Source: Heliocidaris erythrogramma | Taxonomy: Eukaryota; Echinodermata; Echinoidea; Camarodonta; Echinometridae | Length of the DNA: 64,000 nucleotides | Direction: 5' to 3' | Assembly (NCBI GenBank): GCA_025617745.1 | Contig: CM046857.1 | Coordinates: 21,833,081 to 21,897,080, forward strand | In this document: positions 12,061 through 25,200 of the stretch, piece after piece | How positions within the stretch are numbered: position 1 is the first letter of the stretch | How the letters are laid out: each line of letters opens with the position of its first letter | Position numbers and translations under genes: made by a program | The notes under the pieces: model-generated | Told to the model about the DNA's origin: nothing | The model's input: the letters and a program-made list of their open reading frames with translations, nothing else | Database searches by the model: none

Positions 12061-13245
12061 TTAACACTGTCCGTTTCTTTGTCTTATTAACGAAATAATT
12101 TCAGCATTCATCCACTTATCGGTTCTTTGCTTAATTCTTACTTGTTTTAATGGAGCACATTTATCAACTATAGACATGAAAATATTTTTGAAAATTGACC
12201 ACGCAGTATTTACTTCTTTACATTCTAATATGTCAGACCAATTGACTCGAGATAAAACATTATTAAAATCATCTATACAATAGTTTCTCATACACCGAAT
12301 ATTTATATTTCTATGCTGTTTGAATACAGGTCTTATTAGCTTCCTAGAGCAGTAGGTTAAAAAATGATCACTTAGGCCAATTTCAATAACACCACTATGA
12401 CAAATATTTTCTTCTTTACTGCTGATTACATGGTCTATTAATGATGAAGTGGCCGATGTTGTTCGAGTGGGTTTAGTTATAAGTTGACTCAAACCATTTA
12501 AATTCAAAATATTCTTGTATTTTTTTGATAATGAAGACTGCTGCAAAAGGCAGATATTCATGTCCCCTAAAATTATAACCTCATCATCTTTTGTTAATTT
12601 ATCCAAGGTGTCAGTGAGATATTCAATAAAATAATGATCTGTAGGGGGTCTGTACACAACACCTAGAGTAATGGGTTTTGTATGGGGTAATTGAATGTCA
12701 ATCCATAACGATTCAATATCGTTTTGTGTAAGATCTTCTCGTACGTTAAATGCAATATCATTTCTAATATAAAGACAGACTCCACCACCATGTTCTCCTA
12801 CACGGTCTCGTCTTAAAATACAATATCCATCGATACAAACTTCTTCATCGTTCACGGAAGAGTTTAACCACGTTTCAGTGATTGCAATTACAGAAATTCT
12901 ATTTTGGGAGAAAAGGAGTCGTAGTTCAGGTATTTTAAACAGAATTGATCTAACATTCAAATGAACAAGATGCAACCCTTTACCATTAAAAGTATCATTA
13001 AATGATTCATATAAAGCGCTTTCATCAACAGTATTCTGTATTCTAACTTCAGGGATAGGAGGTAAAATTGGTTGAGAGGGTTGAATATCTTCACAGGATT
13101 GAGTAAAAAGGGAGTCACAAAAAGGTGGTAATAAGCACGTCAAACAGACCCAATTTTCATTGGGGTTATGATATAACCTGGTATACTCAGAGAGAGAGAT
13201 TTCAAGATATTTAGTATGGTACCACTTTTGGCAGGTGGAACACAA
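12061..13245 (-). pseudogene. CR1-like LINE: rest of PHD finger and AP endonuclease
   Basis: Starts inside the zinc cluster (CSTCQKWYH ... NWVCLTC), then a full exonuclease/endonuclease domain: LVHLNVRS, ITETWL, HGGGVCLYI, GVVYRPP, ILGDMN, SLIDHV and GLSDH. These are the landmarks of APE-type LINE endonucleases. GDMN is followed by Ile where Phe is usual. The frame ends at IRQRNGQC near 12061. Confidence 0.85.
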
Positions 13246-13540
13246 TAGGCCATATTTGTTGGTTGTTTTTTACGGGTTTATCACATTTACCGCAAGGAAA
13301 TTTGTAGTTTGGACCGGGATTAGTTTCTACGTCACCAGATAGGAAAAGACGATAAAATATTTGATTATTTGTCTGAAATAACGTAGTTTGAAAGGTGGCC
13401 ACAGAGTTCTGATAATACAAAATTCGGGAGTGAAAGTATTTTAAGCGTTTAAATGATTTTAGCGTAACATATTCAAAACTAGACGCAACCCCGCAAGAAC
13501 ATAAACACGAAATTAAAAAATAAAATACAAGAAAGTTCAT
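13211..13540 (-). pseudogene. CR1-like LINE ORF start: hydrophobic leader, 2A-like motif, zinc cluster
   Basis: The N-terminus MNFLVFYFLISCLCSCGVASS resembles a signal peptide. At about residue 69 comes GDVETNPGP, which matches the 2A consensus D-(V/I)-E-x-N-P-G-P. Then CGKCDKPV begins a PHD-like finger. The frame is lost after PVKNNQ near 13255 and continues in another frame as NKYGLLCSTCQKWYH. 2A-like peptides at the start of APE-type LINE proteins are known from sea urchins. Confidence 0.8.
13310..13336 (-). other. 2A-like ribosome-skipping motif
   Basis: Codons for GDVETNPGP. In 2A peptides the bond between the final Gly and Pro is not formed, so the leader would be released from the downstream protein. 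The motif is intact although the element downstream is frameshifted. Confidence 0.85.
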
Positions 13541-13600
13541 GACACCTTAAATACACACAGACACACACGCCTGCACCCTTATAAACTAAAAAAAGACAAA

Positions 13601-16172
13601 TGAGTCAGTGTCTATATCCCGCCATTATCCTCAAGCTCCATCTTCGAGACACTGGAAACACCGCTCCCTGTGCGACATATACACGTTGATTGTGAGCTCC
13701 AGAATGTTTGATAACATGAATTTCAAAAGATGCTAGTCTGTAGACTGCAACAGGCTTGGACATCGCACACACACATAAGGAGAGAGATGCGGAGAGAGTG
13801 ATCGTAAAAGCAGCTGTCGGTTCCAACGGTCGAAACAAAAACAAAGCAGGCAAGGTCAGACTGGACAGGAATGTTAATAGCCCTCTTCTGAGTATATGGA
13901 GAAGTAGTGTGTAGTAGAAAGTTGTGATCCAAGATAGAGAAAATGAAGTATAGTCTTGAAGAAACAAAAGAGCAAGGCGAATATATTCCATGTCATAGTC
14001 CGTAACACCGTCTGTCATATGTAATCATATGTAACAAATATCAGCTATAATTATAGCCAGAAAAAATTAGCTTGATCGCAAGACAGGAACAAAAAGAAAT
14101 AAAATAAACACTGGACAGTAGAGCTGAAGAACCAGGGTCTGCAAAGTGCATAAAAGCACACACGCACACGAAAAGGTGCAAAACGATGAAGGATATGATG
14201 AAGAAAATGACTCGCAAAAAAAAAAGATGAAGTTCTGTAAAATCGCAAACGAAGCTTTAGGATATTCCAAATGTTCCCATGTATCAAATAAACATATCCA
14301 AAATAGGCATCAAAGATATTAATCAAGCAAAATGATGAAATTTAGAGCAGAGACGCCCAGCGGACGCAGCCGAAGCTGCACCACCACCGCACCAACAGTT
14401 TCTTTCTCGATTAAAGATTGATACACTCTCCATCCAGGCTGCCATACCTCTCTGCCCAGATCGAGAGCAATATCAAAGTTTTTTAAAGACACACAGAAAT
14501 GGACCATTATTGTGCCCCCTCTCCCCTCTCTCTCATCAACTACCTCTCTTTCTATCTTTCTCTCCCTCTCTTCATTTATCCCCAACCCCATAGCCTCTCC
14601 CGCCACCTATTTTCTCTTCATCCATATATCCCCCTCTTCCTCCTCTCTTCTTCGCTCTCAGACCTCTCTTCTGTTACCGAGAAGGGGAATAATGGGGGGG
14701 GGGGGGGGTGCGACAAAAAACAAATATCCCCAGCCCTCTAAAATCGCTCGGGGGGGGGGGTTGAGGTCCAGTTTCCCCTCCATAATTCTCAAACAAAAAC
14801 AAAAACAGAAAAGGTTTTTCTTTCTAAAGGGGGGGGGGGGGGGGGCACAAGGCATACTTTTCTTCCAAGGGGGGGGGGGGGGGGCACGTGTCCCCAAAAT
14901 TGGTTTGTTTTCTTCAGGCTTATAAACCTCTCAAAGCACACTCTTTGTACCATCCGAAAGCCAAATAAAATTTATAGGCTATCAAGTTTCTAGAAAGCAT
15001 GCACTGACAAGTTCAGTTTTAGCAGTTCATTAACTGCTAAAAAAATTCATTAATTATCCAATAAAGAGTATTGTCAAAATGTATCAGAAAAGTACAGGCA
15101 AAGAAACTTTATGTCACTAACATATATATCAAAACACCTGACCAGTTATTTTCGTCGCAGGTATATATTTTGCAAAGAGTCAAAAGTAATGTTTGACTCA
15201 CTTTTCATACGATTTCTCGAGGCAAAATAATAAATATAAGGCATTAATGTCTAAATAACATGAAGTGCATATTAAAAACCCTTTCATGGGCTTACTTTTG
15301 TTATTGTTTGGGTAATATCACACATAAACATATACAAGAAATATATATATATATACAGCATTTCATATTAACTTTGGGCCCTGTTAAAACACATGAAAAT
15401 CTGAAATAGACATAGCCCAATTACGCACCATATTCTATTCAAACTGTTATAAATGTATATAAAAAAGCATCTGGTAAACTCTTTTAGATATATTTGAGCT
15501 ACACATGTATATACTTTTCCATAAAATGAAATTATATATGTACAAATATAATTATAGAGATGATTCATTCTGTACCATTATTTTGATCCACACGCTACTG
15601 TATACATCATACTGTATGGGATTTGTATTTCTTGCAATTCAACCAAAATTAGATATCACTAGACAAATAGTTATTCTCTATAAAGTGGGTAATTTGATCA
15701 TAATAATCGTCAAACGTTTATATCACAACATCACAATTGATTTAAAAGTAGAGTTCCATGATGAAAAGAAAAGTGACACCACTCTATGAAATATACATTA
15801 AAAACAAAGTAGTCTGTCGCATATTTTACAATGATTTCTTTGGAGGCCTTAGCATAAGTCAAACCTATTATATTAATGAGGTATGTTGTTAATCATGGAA
15901 CATGATGATAATGTCAAAACTTTCTAAAAACGATTGTAATGTATAGGTCCATGCCCCCCCCCCCCCCCCTCCGGACCAAAAAGGGGCCCCCAAAATGCTG
16001 AAGACCTAAGTTTGTTTGCTTGTCAGAGACCTTTTGAGTTAAAAAGAGACCCCAAAACGCTGATGACCTTTCATTTCTTTTGTTTTTGCTTGTCAGAAAT
16101 CTTGTGTATATTCAGCTCCTTCCCAAAAGCAATCCTGGATCCCCCACTGTCTGAAGCACTATTTCCTTTCGA
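13601..16172. other. Region between LINE and gene B, no gene seen
   Basis: AT-rich DNA. It contains a CT-rich block (about 14515-14670), four poly-G tracts (14695-14885) and one poly-C tract (about 15954-15969). The open frames on either strand are low-complexity or lack recognisable domains. Confidence 0.45.
14515..14885 (+). repeat. CT-rich block followed by four poly-G tracts
   Basis: Pyrimidine-rich CTCTC-type sequence, then G runs at about 14694-14708, 14751-14760, 14828-14845 and 14871-14884. The tracts are separated by text such as TCCCCTCCATAATTCTC that recurs near 3350 and 22325. Confidence 0.8.
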
Positions 16173-16285
16173 CTAATTGGGTTTCTTCACCATTTTTGGT
16201 AGCAACATTAAGCTGAAGGTGATTACATCGATTGCGGCAAGGAGTTTGAATGTAGCATCGTATGAAAGTTTGTCAGCGACTAGTC
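16173..16285 (-). CDS. Gene B exon 4 (C-terminus)
   Basis: 113 nt encoding LVADKLSYDATFKLLAAIDV, a last hydrophobic helix and KMVKKPN, then TAG. The acceptor ends TGCAG. It is three codons shorter than in genes A and C. Confidence 0.85.
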
Positions 16286-19200
16286 CTGCATTTATTAAAA
16301 GAAACAAAAAGTGAAAGGGAGGGGGGGGGGGGACAAATAGTGACACAGATGGAGAGAGACAGAAGAGGACACAGAGAAAATTAGTGAGAATAAAAAAAAA
16401 GAGAGATAGAGTTAGTAAGGTAGAAGAGACAGAGGGGGAGAGAAAGATAGACTGAAGGAGAATTAGTGAGCAAAAGAGAGAGAAAGAGAGAGAGAGAGAG
16501 AAGGGGGGGGGGGGGACAGGGAAGTGAGACGGACAAAAAAGTGAAATAAGTAGAGAGACACACACACAGACATAAAGAGACAGAATGGGAGAAAAACAAG
16601 GCATTAGCGATAATGTGTCTCGCCCACACGCGATAACTAGAAATACCGTGATCTCTGTTCCCATAAGTGCATAAATCTGCATAAGTTATGCTTGCATATA
16701 TCTACATTACTAATGTTTGGAAAGTGACGTTTACAAAGTTATGTCATAAGAGAGTCTTGCGGGTAAACTATAATGTTTGACCTGAAATGACCTTTGACCT
16801 TACCATGTGACCTCTGATGGCAGCATAACATGCAGGTCCCCCAAGTGCTTTTAAAACCCAAGTTTGGTTGAAAAGTGAGTGATGGTTGCAAAGTTATCTG
16901 TCATAAGAGAGTCTTGCAGGTAAACTTTAACGTATGACCTTTGACCTTATCATGTGACCTCCAACGGCACCATAACATGCAGGTCCCCTCAGTGCATCTA
17001 CAACCCAAGTTTGGTTGAAAAGTGAGTGACGGTTGCAAAGTTATCTGTCATAAGAGAGTCTTGCAGGTAAACTTTAACGTATGACCTCAAATGACCTTTG
17101 ACCCTATCATTTGACCTCCAACGGCACCATAACATGCAGGTCCCCTTAGTGCATCTACAACCCAAGCTTGGTTGAAAAGTGAGTGACGGTTACAAAGTTA
17201 TCTGTCATAAGAGAGTCTTGCAGGTAAACTTTAACCTTTGACCTTATCATGCGACCTCCAACGGCACCATAACAACCAAGTTTGGTTGAAAAGTCAGTGA
17301 CGGTTGCAAAGTTATCTGTCATAACGTTTGTGACGGACGGACGGACGGACGACGGACGGACGCCATTTGGATCCCTTAGTCTCGCCTTCACCTCCGGTGG
17401 GCGAGACAAAAATTGTCAATATTCCTAGCTAGAGAGAATTGAAGTACTGTTAATTGGCCTTTCATGTCAATCCGTATCCCTATTTCTTTTATTCCGATAA
17501 TTCGGTTTTGGTATGATATGATTATATGATATGACACAATACGATATGTTTCCAAATCCTTTTATAGTGCTTAGGAAAATGTAGATTTTCCATCGCTTTG
17601 TATTGTTTGTCGTACGGCCCGAATAATGAGTGGGGTCTCTGCGTGCGTGCGTAAAAAGTATCAGAGCGAATGTAAAGGGGCCTTCACACCATAACGAAAT
17701 GAAGAAACGATAGAAAACGATCCCCCACATTTCCAAGAATTTCTATTAATAATTATAATAATTATTTATATGTATAGTGTACTTGCACACTTATCAAGAA
17801 AAAATTGAGTATGAACATATATTTTTTCATATTTTCTGTAATAATAACTGTAATGCCATTGTCTTTTCTTTGTTGCATATGAAAAAAATACGAATTTGAA
17901 TGCCAAAAGTACGAATACGCAGGAATATGAACGAAAGTTCGGACGAATAGATTTGCGGGGGCTGGACGGAACGAACAAACAACGATCTAAAATTCAAAAA
18001 GATTTCAAAACGAATTCATGACTGTACCAAAGCGAATGCGAAACGAAGATTAACGAGGGCGTACGCTTTCCGTATGCTCTGTGAATTCAAAACTGAAATT
18101 TTTAAAGCTCCTGTCACCAGAGGCGTCGATCTTTTTTCTGAAGGGGGCGGGGGCAATGAAGGTTTAAATTACCCTTCATGATTTTTTAACGCCTCTCAAA
18201 TACCAGCTTCTTCACAGTTACATGAAACAGGGAAAATTAGAGAATTGTGCAAGGAGCGCGCAGCGAAATCGAAGTCTGATCTGCCTTTGGTATTTCATTG
18301 TTTAGAAGGTTTCATTTCCCAAGTTTTGCATAATTTGTCCTTATTTTATTTTACATCTCCGGATTTTTTAATCAATTAAAAAAAAAGATTTATTATTTTC
18401 TTAGGGGGAGGGGCGGGGGATTGGGGGCAAAGCGATATGTTTGCCCACAATATTTAACGGTGGGGGGGGGGGGGACTGCCACAGTCCCTGTCACATGCCT
18501 GCCACATAAGTATCGAAAAGAGCAAAATGAATGTATGTCCGACATTAAATTTTATTGAAATTTGGATGTACGTTCGCGTAAGTTGCCATTATTTGTCACA
18601 CATGACAGAGAAGCTTGTTCAAGTATCTGGGCTATGTGGCTGCCAGCCTGAAATTCACCATTCATGTATTAATTACAAAAATACCTTGCAAGCCCGCTAT
18701 TATTCCTTGTCAAACAGGCGCAGATGGGTGTGTTTACATAATCCTGACAATATTATTTGACTACTTTTGAGAAAGCAATACATTTGACTATTTAGGCCTA
18801 AAAGAGAGAATCAGGCAGATTTGAAAAAAGTCTGAAGATGGGGGTCGGCGGCTTTCTTTTATATTTTGAAGTTGTGGCATATACAGGGTATATCCTACGA
18901 CATTTTCTGTTCATAATTCCATTCATAGTTATCCCTATCCCCTAAAATAAGCCCTTTTTGGTACCTATCAAGGACATGAATTTTGAAATTTAGTGCAATT
19001 TTCATTCAGAGTAAAAATTCAATTAAGATTATACCATTCAAACGAAACTTACAGGATTTCTCCTTCTATCCTTCTTACAATCTGTATAGACAATATTTAA
19101 AATAAGGTGTTGGATCATTCCATTATTACTATAGGGGTGATGACAATTTTCCATTTTTTTTAGAAAATTGAGAAATGCCCATTTTTGGTCATTTTTGAAG

Positions 19201-22200
19201 TGGTGTATCTCAAATGGCCCAACTTTTTAAATGTTGGTTTTGCCACTGAATGTGGGCCAAACCTAGGTCAACCCATTCCTGGTTTCAAATTCGTGGAGTA
19301 TCTTACTTTTTTGTCCCAAGCCGCTTGAAATAGGTCATTCCAGCGAGAAGCTGAAAAAATGTTTTTTAAAGAGTGGTACATTTCTTGTAAATTTATGAAC
19401 TGAAAAGCAACGGAACTACGGTAAAGAAAAATGCATTTTATCGTCGGAAAGGTTATTTATGTTATTTTTTCACATTTGCTCACATTTGTACAATCATGTA
19501 AACATACCTAGAGTACTCAATGGACGACCCCAAGCATGCCAAGGGGGAAATGGTCCCATGTAGACCCTATAGTTATATGTATGATTTTTTTACGATTATA
19601 CCATTCAAATGAAACTTGCAGGATTTCTCCTTCCATCCTTCTGCTTAAGATCTGTATAGGCAATATCAAAATAGAATGTTGGATCATTCCATTACTATAG
19701 GAGTAATGCCTATTTTTCCACTTTCAAGAAAATTGGAAAAAATGCCCATTGTAGGTAATTTTTTGAAGTAGTATATCTCAAATGGCCTAACCTTTTTAAA
19801 GTTGGTTTTTGCCATTAAATGTGCGCCAAAGCTAGGTTAATCCATTCCAGGTTTCAAATCAGTGGAGTGGCTTTTTTGGTCACCACCCGCTTAAAATAGG
19901 TAATTTCCGCGAAAAGCTGGAAAAATGTTTAATGAGTGGTTCTTGTAAATGTATGAATATACTACTGAAAACTTGTACTCGTATTTGTGGAAAATGATAT
20001 TAGGGTTTTGTTTCATTTACGGAATTGGGAACCCCATTCCATTTCCGTAATTACAAAACTTCAGATTATTTCACCATTGCATAAATTATGCTTTCTGTCC
20101 AAGTTTGCACAGGTTTGGTGGAATAGGGTTAAAACTACTTTTCTTTTCCTTTTCTCATATTGGTAAAAAGGACAACGTGAAACTCTTGTTTATATAAGAT
20201 GCGCAGCATAATTCCGTATCAAGTTATCAAAAGTGAAATTACGAAGGCACTCTATGACCAAGTATTGGGTAAATCAATGTGGAGTTATGTATTAAATTTG
20301 GGTTGATATGAGTAATAGGTTAAACTTTGTTCAAAATGTGAACACTGGCATGTTTTAAAGCGCATCATCACATAGGTAAAGATGATTACTCACTTCTTAA
20401 AAGAATAAAATATCAAAATTAGTAATTATTAAGGCATCCTGTGACCAGGATATTCCTAGATTCCTAGGCCATTGTTATGGTCATTGGTCATTGATAGTAG
20501 GATTTACTGAATTATCAGAGGTTAAAACTTTATTTTCTCTTATTTAATCCAAAAATGTTAAAATTGGCATATTTTAAGCACATTTTACAATTTTACAATT
20601 AGTGTATTGCCCGGGCCAGAAGCTCAGCGCATTTACGCTTTCTGGAAGCTGCTTACATTCAATCGCATGAACCTCTTCTGCGCAGACAAAAGGAGTTCGT
20701 CCAAGCTTTGCGATTGTTCTGAAATTACGGCGTCTAGGTTGCGTCCGGGTTCACCGAGTATAATATAGTTGATTTCAAGTAATTTGTTATATACCTGCGT
20801 GATAACCTGATGAGTGCAGGTCGAAAAGCTTCGTTATCATGTCTCTTTTTCGTGCCATATTGAAAGAAATAATTATGCGACGGAGCAAAGCGACCGAGCT
20901 TTGGAAAATCTTCGCATTTCAAACCTCCAAAAACTAGATTTCTAGTGCATTTACCTTGCGGATTCTTCATTTCCCCCTCTTTTCTCTCTATCATTTGCGT
21001 TTTTTTTTTTTCTCCAAGTGCAGCCCAGGGCACGTGCCCCTGCCCCCTAGATACGTCACTGAGCCAAGCGACCAAGAATAACAATGCGAGCGAACTAATT
21101 TTCTTCGATATTTTCGCATTGAAATTATGACATTTCTTATTTCCTTACTTCTAATCATAAAAGAACGTGATGGTATTTCAAGATCAAACATAATGAGTTT
21201 GGATAATTACTAGTATTAACCCTGATAGCAGAAAGTGTTAAAAAATGACGTGATATTTACGTCGTGGCTTTCGTCTTTTTTACGTCCTGTAATTACGTCA
21301 ATAAGACGACAACTTGCACCAACGCAAGACGTCAAGAGGACGTCTTATTTTGACGTCATCTCTACGTCTTCATTCCTCTTCCCTGATAGCAGAAAGTGTT
21401 AAAAATGACGTGATATTTACGTCGCGGTTTTCGTCTTTTTTACGTCCTGTAATTACGTCAATAAGACGACAACTTACACCAACGCAAGACGTCAAGAGGA
21501 CGTCTTATTTTGACGTCATCTCTACGTCTTGTACACTGTCAAAACTAAAGTGCTACTTTTAGGGGCATGTATAGTGACTGCACCTGAAATGCTGTTTATA
21601 GCACTTGTAGTGTGCTAATTTACCAGCAAAAAAAAAAAAAAAAGTGACCGTGGTGAGCCTCGAACCAGGTTCCGCTGATTGAGAGGCGCTGACGTTACCG
21701 ATGGACTAACGAATGCTTCTTGCAATCCAGTTTAGTCATGGGAGTCAAGTAGATAACATGAACTATGTGGTGTCGTAAATTCACTATGTAACAATATGAT
21801 CTGCTCTAAATCGTACAACCCTGGTTCGAAGCTCGCCCAAATCATTTTTTTTATGAATGTTTAGCAGTTTAAGGAGCCGGTCCAGCTCCCGTGAAAGTGC
21901 TGAAAAAGCACGCTGTGTGCATTCAATAGCACTCTGAGTGCAGTCCCTATGCATGCCCTCAAAAAGTGCTATATACAGCACTTCAGTTTTTACAGTGTAC
22001 AGATGACGTCAAAATAAGACGTCCTCTTGACGTCTTGCGTTAGTGCAAGTTGTCGTCTTATTGACGTAATTACAGGACGTAAAAAAGACGAAAACCACGA
22101 CGTAAATATCACGTAATTTTTACCACTTTCTGCTATGGGGGAAGTTAATGTATCTTAATTCTTATTTATTACAAGGACACCAGCTATTATGTCAGTGCCG

Positions 22201-25200
22201 TCACCAGCTTTTTTCAAGGGGGGGGGGGGGGGGTTTCAAAAGGTAGACCCGTATTTTTTTGGTCTCGCCAGCTTCTCGAAAAGTCGCTCAGTGGGGGGGG
22301 GGGGGGGGGGGGGGCACAGTTTCCCTCCATAATTCCCTGACAAGCTTGGTTGGTCTGGAGGGGGGTGCGTTCGTACCCTCCGCACCCCCCTGGCGACGGC
22401 CATGTATGTATATATTATTGAACCATCTTCTGTATTTTGTTTTGTTGTTGTAATGAGTTTATACTGTTACTGAATATCTTTGTTATCGAACACGGTCTCA
22501 TGGAAGACCACCACTATTGGTAAAAATGTGGTACTCTGTATAAATATCATAAATAAATGAATAAATAAATACTATTTTTTTGGCCGAACGCTGGCATACG
22601 CTGGGCTATAATTCGTTATCATGGTTATAGTGTGAAGGCTCCTAAGAGTGAGGACGTTTGCGAGTGGGTTGCTTCATAATGTACGTGAGGCCCATGTAAG
22701 AACTCAGCCCCTGCGCTTACAATATCTATGCTTATGGAAGGCTCAAGGTCCGTAATCTACTACTTCAGTTAAACCCAGTGCTGTGATTAAGTCACGTTTA
22801 ATAAATGGAAAACATAGGCGTCGTGTAAAGTAGAACACAGGCAAAAGTAATTTCATTCCCCTCATTATTTCTAAATTCCCAAGCGTAGTGAAATTAACAA
22901 CAACAAACGAATCACATACCGGATAAATATCCGCCCAGAAGAATTCCGGAATTATCCAAGATATAATTAATGATTAAGTCACGTTTAATAAATGAAAGAA
23001 CATAGACGTCGGTCTAACTTCTTTTGTTAAAATGTTCTATAGACCGAGCTCAAACCCCGCGTCGTGTATAGTAGAACACAGGCAAAAGTAATTTCAATCC
23101 CTCGTTATTTCTAAATTCCCAAGCGTACTGAAATTAACAACGGGAAAATAGCGTTGAACACGGACATAATATACTAAAAAAGCGTTGAACACGAACATAA
23201 TATACTAAAGCTTTGTAAACAAATTTTTAGGCATTTTACTCCCAGTGTTAACGATCGTATGCTCGATCTGTAATGAAAAACACAAGTCAGAAAAAATTGG
23301 AACCAGCGGGATTCGAACCTGTCATCCACCGCTTGCCGGGCAGCGACCCAACCACCAGGCTATTCTGGTTCACGGCCAAGTAACGATGAACTGGAATCAA
23401 ATACCCAAGATCCTCTTCTTTCTGACTCATTAATATTCAAACGGTCCGCTGTAGACAATGGTTAGTAAACGAAGAAGCTTGAATAGCCTGGTGGTTGGGT
23501 CGCTGCCCGGCAAGCGGTGGATGACAGGTTCGAATCCCGCTGGTTCCAATTTTTTCTGACTTGTGTTTTTCATTACAGATCGAGCATACGATCTTTAACA
23601 CTGGGAGTAAAATGCCTAAAAATTTGTTTACAAATTAAAATTCCTCCCATCAAGCTTCTTCGTTTACTAACCATTGTCTACGGCGGACCGTTTGAATATT
23701 AATGAGTCAGAAAGAAGAGGATCTTGGGTATTTGATTCCAGTTCATCGTGACTTGGCCGTGAACCAGAATAGCCTGGTGGTTAGGTCGCTGCCCGGCAAG
23801 CAGTAGATGACAGGTTCGAATCCCGCTGGTTCCAATTTTTTCTGACTTGTGTTTTTCATTACAGATCGAGCATACGATCTTTAACACTGGGAGTAAAATA
23901 CCTAAAAATTTGTTTACAAATTAAAATTCCTCCCATCAAGCTTCTTCGTTTACTAACCATTGTCTACGGCGGACCGTTTGAATATTAATGAGTAAGAAAG
24001 AAGAGGATCTTGGGTATTTGATTCCAGTTCATCGTGACTTGGCCGTGAACCAGAATAGCCTGGTGGTTAGGTCGCTGCCCGGCAAGCAGTAGATGACAGG
24101 TTCGAATCCCGCTGGTTCCAATTTTTTCTGACTTGTGTTTTTCATTACAGATCGAGCATACGATCTTTAACACTGGGAGTAAAATGCCTAAAAATTGTGT
24201 ACAAATTAAAATTCCTCCCATCAAGCTTCTTCGTATACTAAAGCTTTTCGACATGCACTCTTCAGAGTAAATTCGCAGCCATGAATGAGCAGAACGCCAG
24301 AAACGAAACAATATAATCGAGCCGAAAAGACCAGTGGACGCTAAATGGCGCGCTATGATTGGCTGTCACGCTAAACAAGGTTAGGCTTAGTAACATCTCT
24401 TATATTGTTTCGTTCCTGGCGTTCTGGTCATTCATGCGAATTTGCTCTAATGAGTGCATGTCGAAAAGCTTTAGTATATTATGTTCGTGTTCAACGCTAT
24501 TTTAGTAAATTATGTCCGTGTTCAACGCTATTTTCCGATTTTGCAGTACCAAGCACTTATTTATGAAATTAACAACAACAACAAACGAATCACATACCGG
24601 ATAAATATCCGCCCAGAAGAATTCCGGAATTATCCAAGATATAATAAAAACTCAACGCCATTGGAAAACTATTGGAGGAAACCCTGCCTCTGATGATCAA
24701 TGGCGCCAGCGCTGCTCTTCCGGCAATAGCAGCGGCAGAACACAGTGACGTCACCAACATGGCGTAAAAGTTTAGAAAGAACGCATCAAATATCAATGAT
24801 ACGATATTAAAAACTGACAGGACAAGGTGGATGTTGATAGGATCAAGAAGTTTGTGTGTCAAGAAAGCGATGGCTGGTCGTACAGATGCGTTCCCGACAG
24901 CAGCAGTCAATGTCATGATATTTATATTTCGTGGTGAAATTCCTCGTTGGAAGGCATGAGGAATAAGAAAGAAGTGCCATCCGGCGTATACAACATGGAG
25001 TACAGCATCGGACAAGAAAATGAATAAAGAAAACGGGTCTGCGTAAAGCTCTGTGCTTCGAAACCACACTAAAGCCTTGTCCAAATTCCTGGTTATAAAA
25101 TCCAGGCGGTTCTTCTGACAGCTTGCTTTGACGGGGGAAGATGACTGATCAGAATCAATTGTCGCCTTATGCTGTTCTTTGATGTCCTTTGAAGGAGTCA

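Larger units (their letters stand above)
10084..13600 (-). mobile_element. CR1-like non-LTR retrotransposon, degraded
   Basis: About 3.5 kb reading on the minus strand. In order it encodes a hydrophobic leader with a 2A-like motif, a PHD-type cysteine/histidine cluster, an apurinic endonuclease and a reverse transcriptase. The 3' end is a short AATAAAATAAAATC/AAATC repeat of the kind that ends CR1/L2-type LINEs. The frame is interrupted near 13250, 12050 and 11220, with sequence missing at the last two, so it is dead. The 5' limit is approximate. It lies between genes A and B. Confidence 0.85.
23215..24230 (+). repeat. Array of tRNA-derived ~287-bp units
   Basis: Three direct units on the plus strand with GCCCGGCAAG near 23504, 23791 and 24077 (period 286-287), and one inverted copy at about 23215-23371. 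Each unit has a tRNA-like core, then CAATTTTTTCTGACTTGTG, GATCGAGCATACGATC and ACACTGGGAGTAAAATGCC. The first inverted and first direct copies make a ~420-bp palindrome. It lies in gene B intron 3, just downstream of exon 3. Confidence 0.8.

Noticed and set aside
13605-14326. Minus-strand open frames with hydrophobic stretches
   Set aside because: AT-rich sequence gives Phe/Leu/Ser-rich translations; no homology, splice context or paralogue.
16173-16682. 169-residue open frame running from gene B exon 4 upstream
   Set aside because: Only the last 37 codons are the real exon; the rest is intron read through a GA-rich simple repeat.
23300-24120. Four functional tRNA genes
   Set aside because: The acceptor-like stem is good, but the T, D and anticodon arms are mismatched and all copies sit in a repeated unit.
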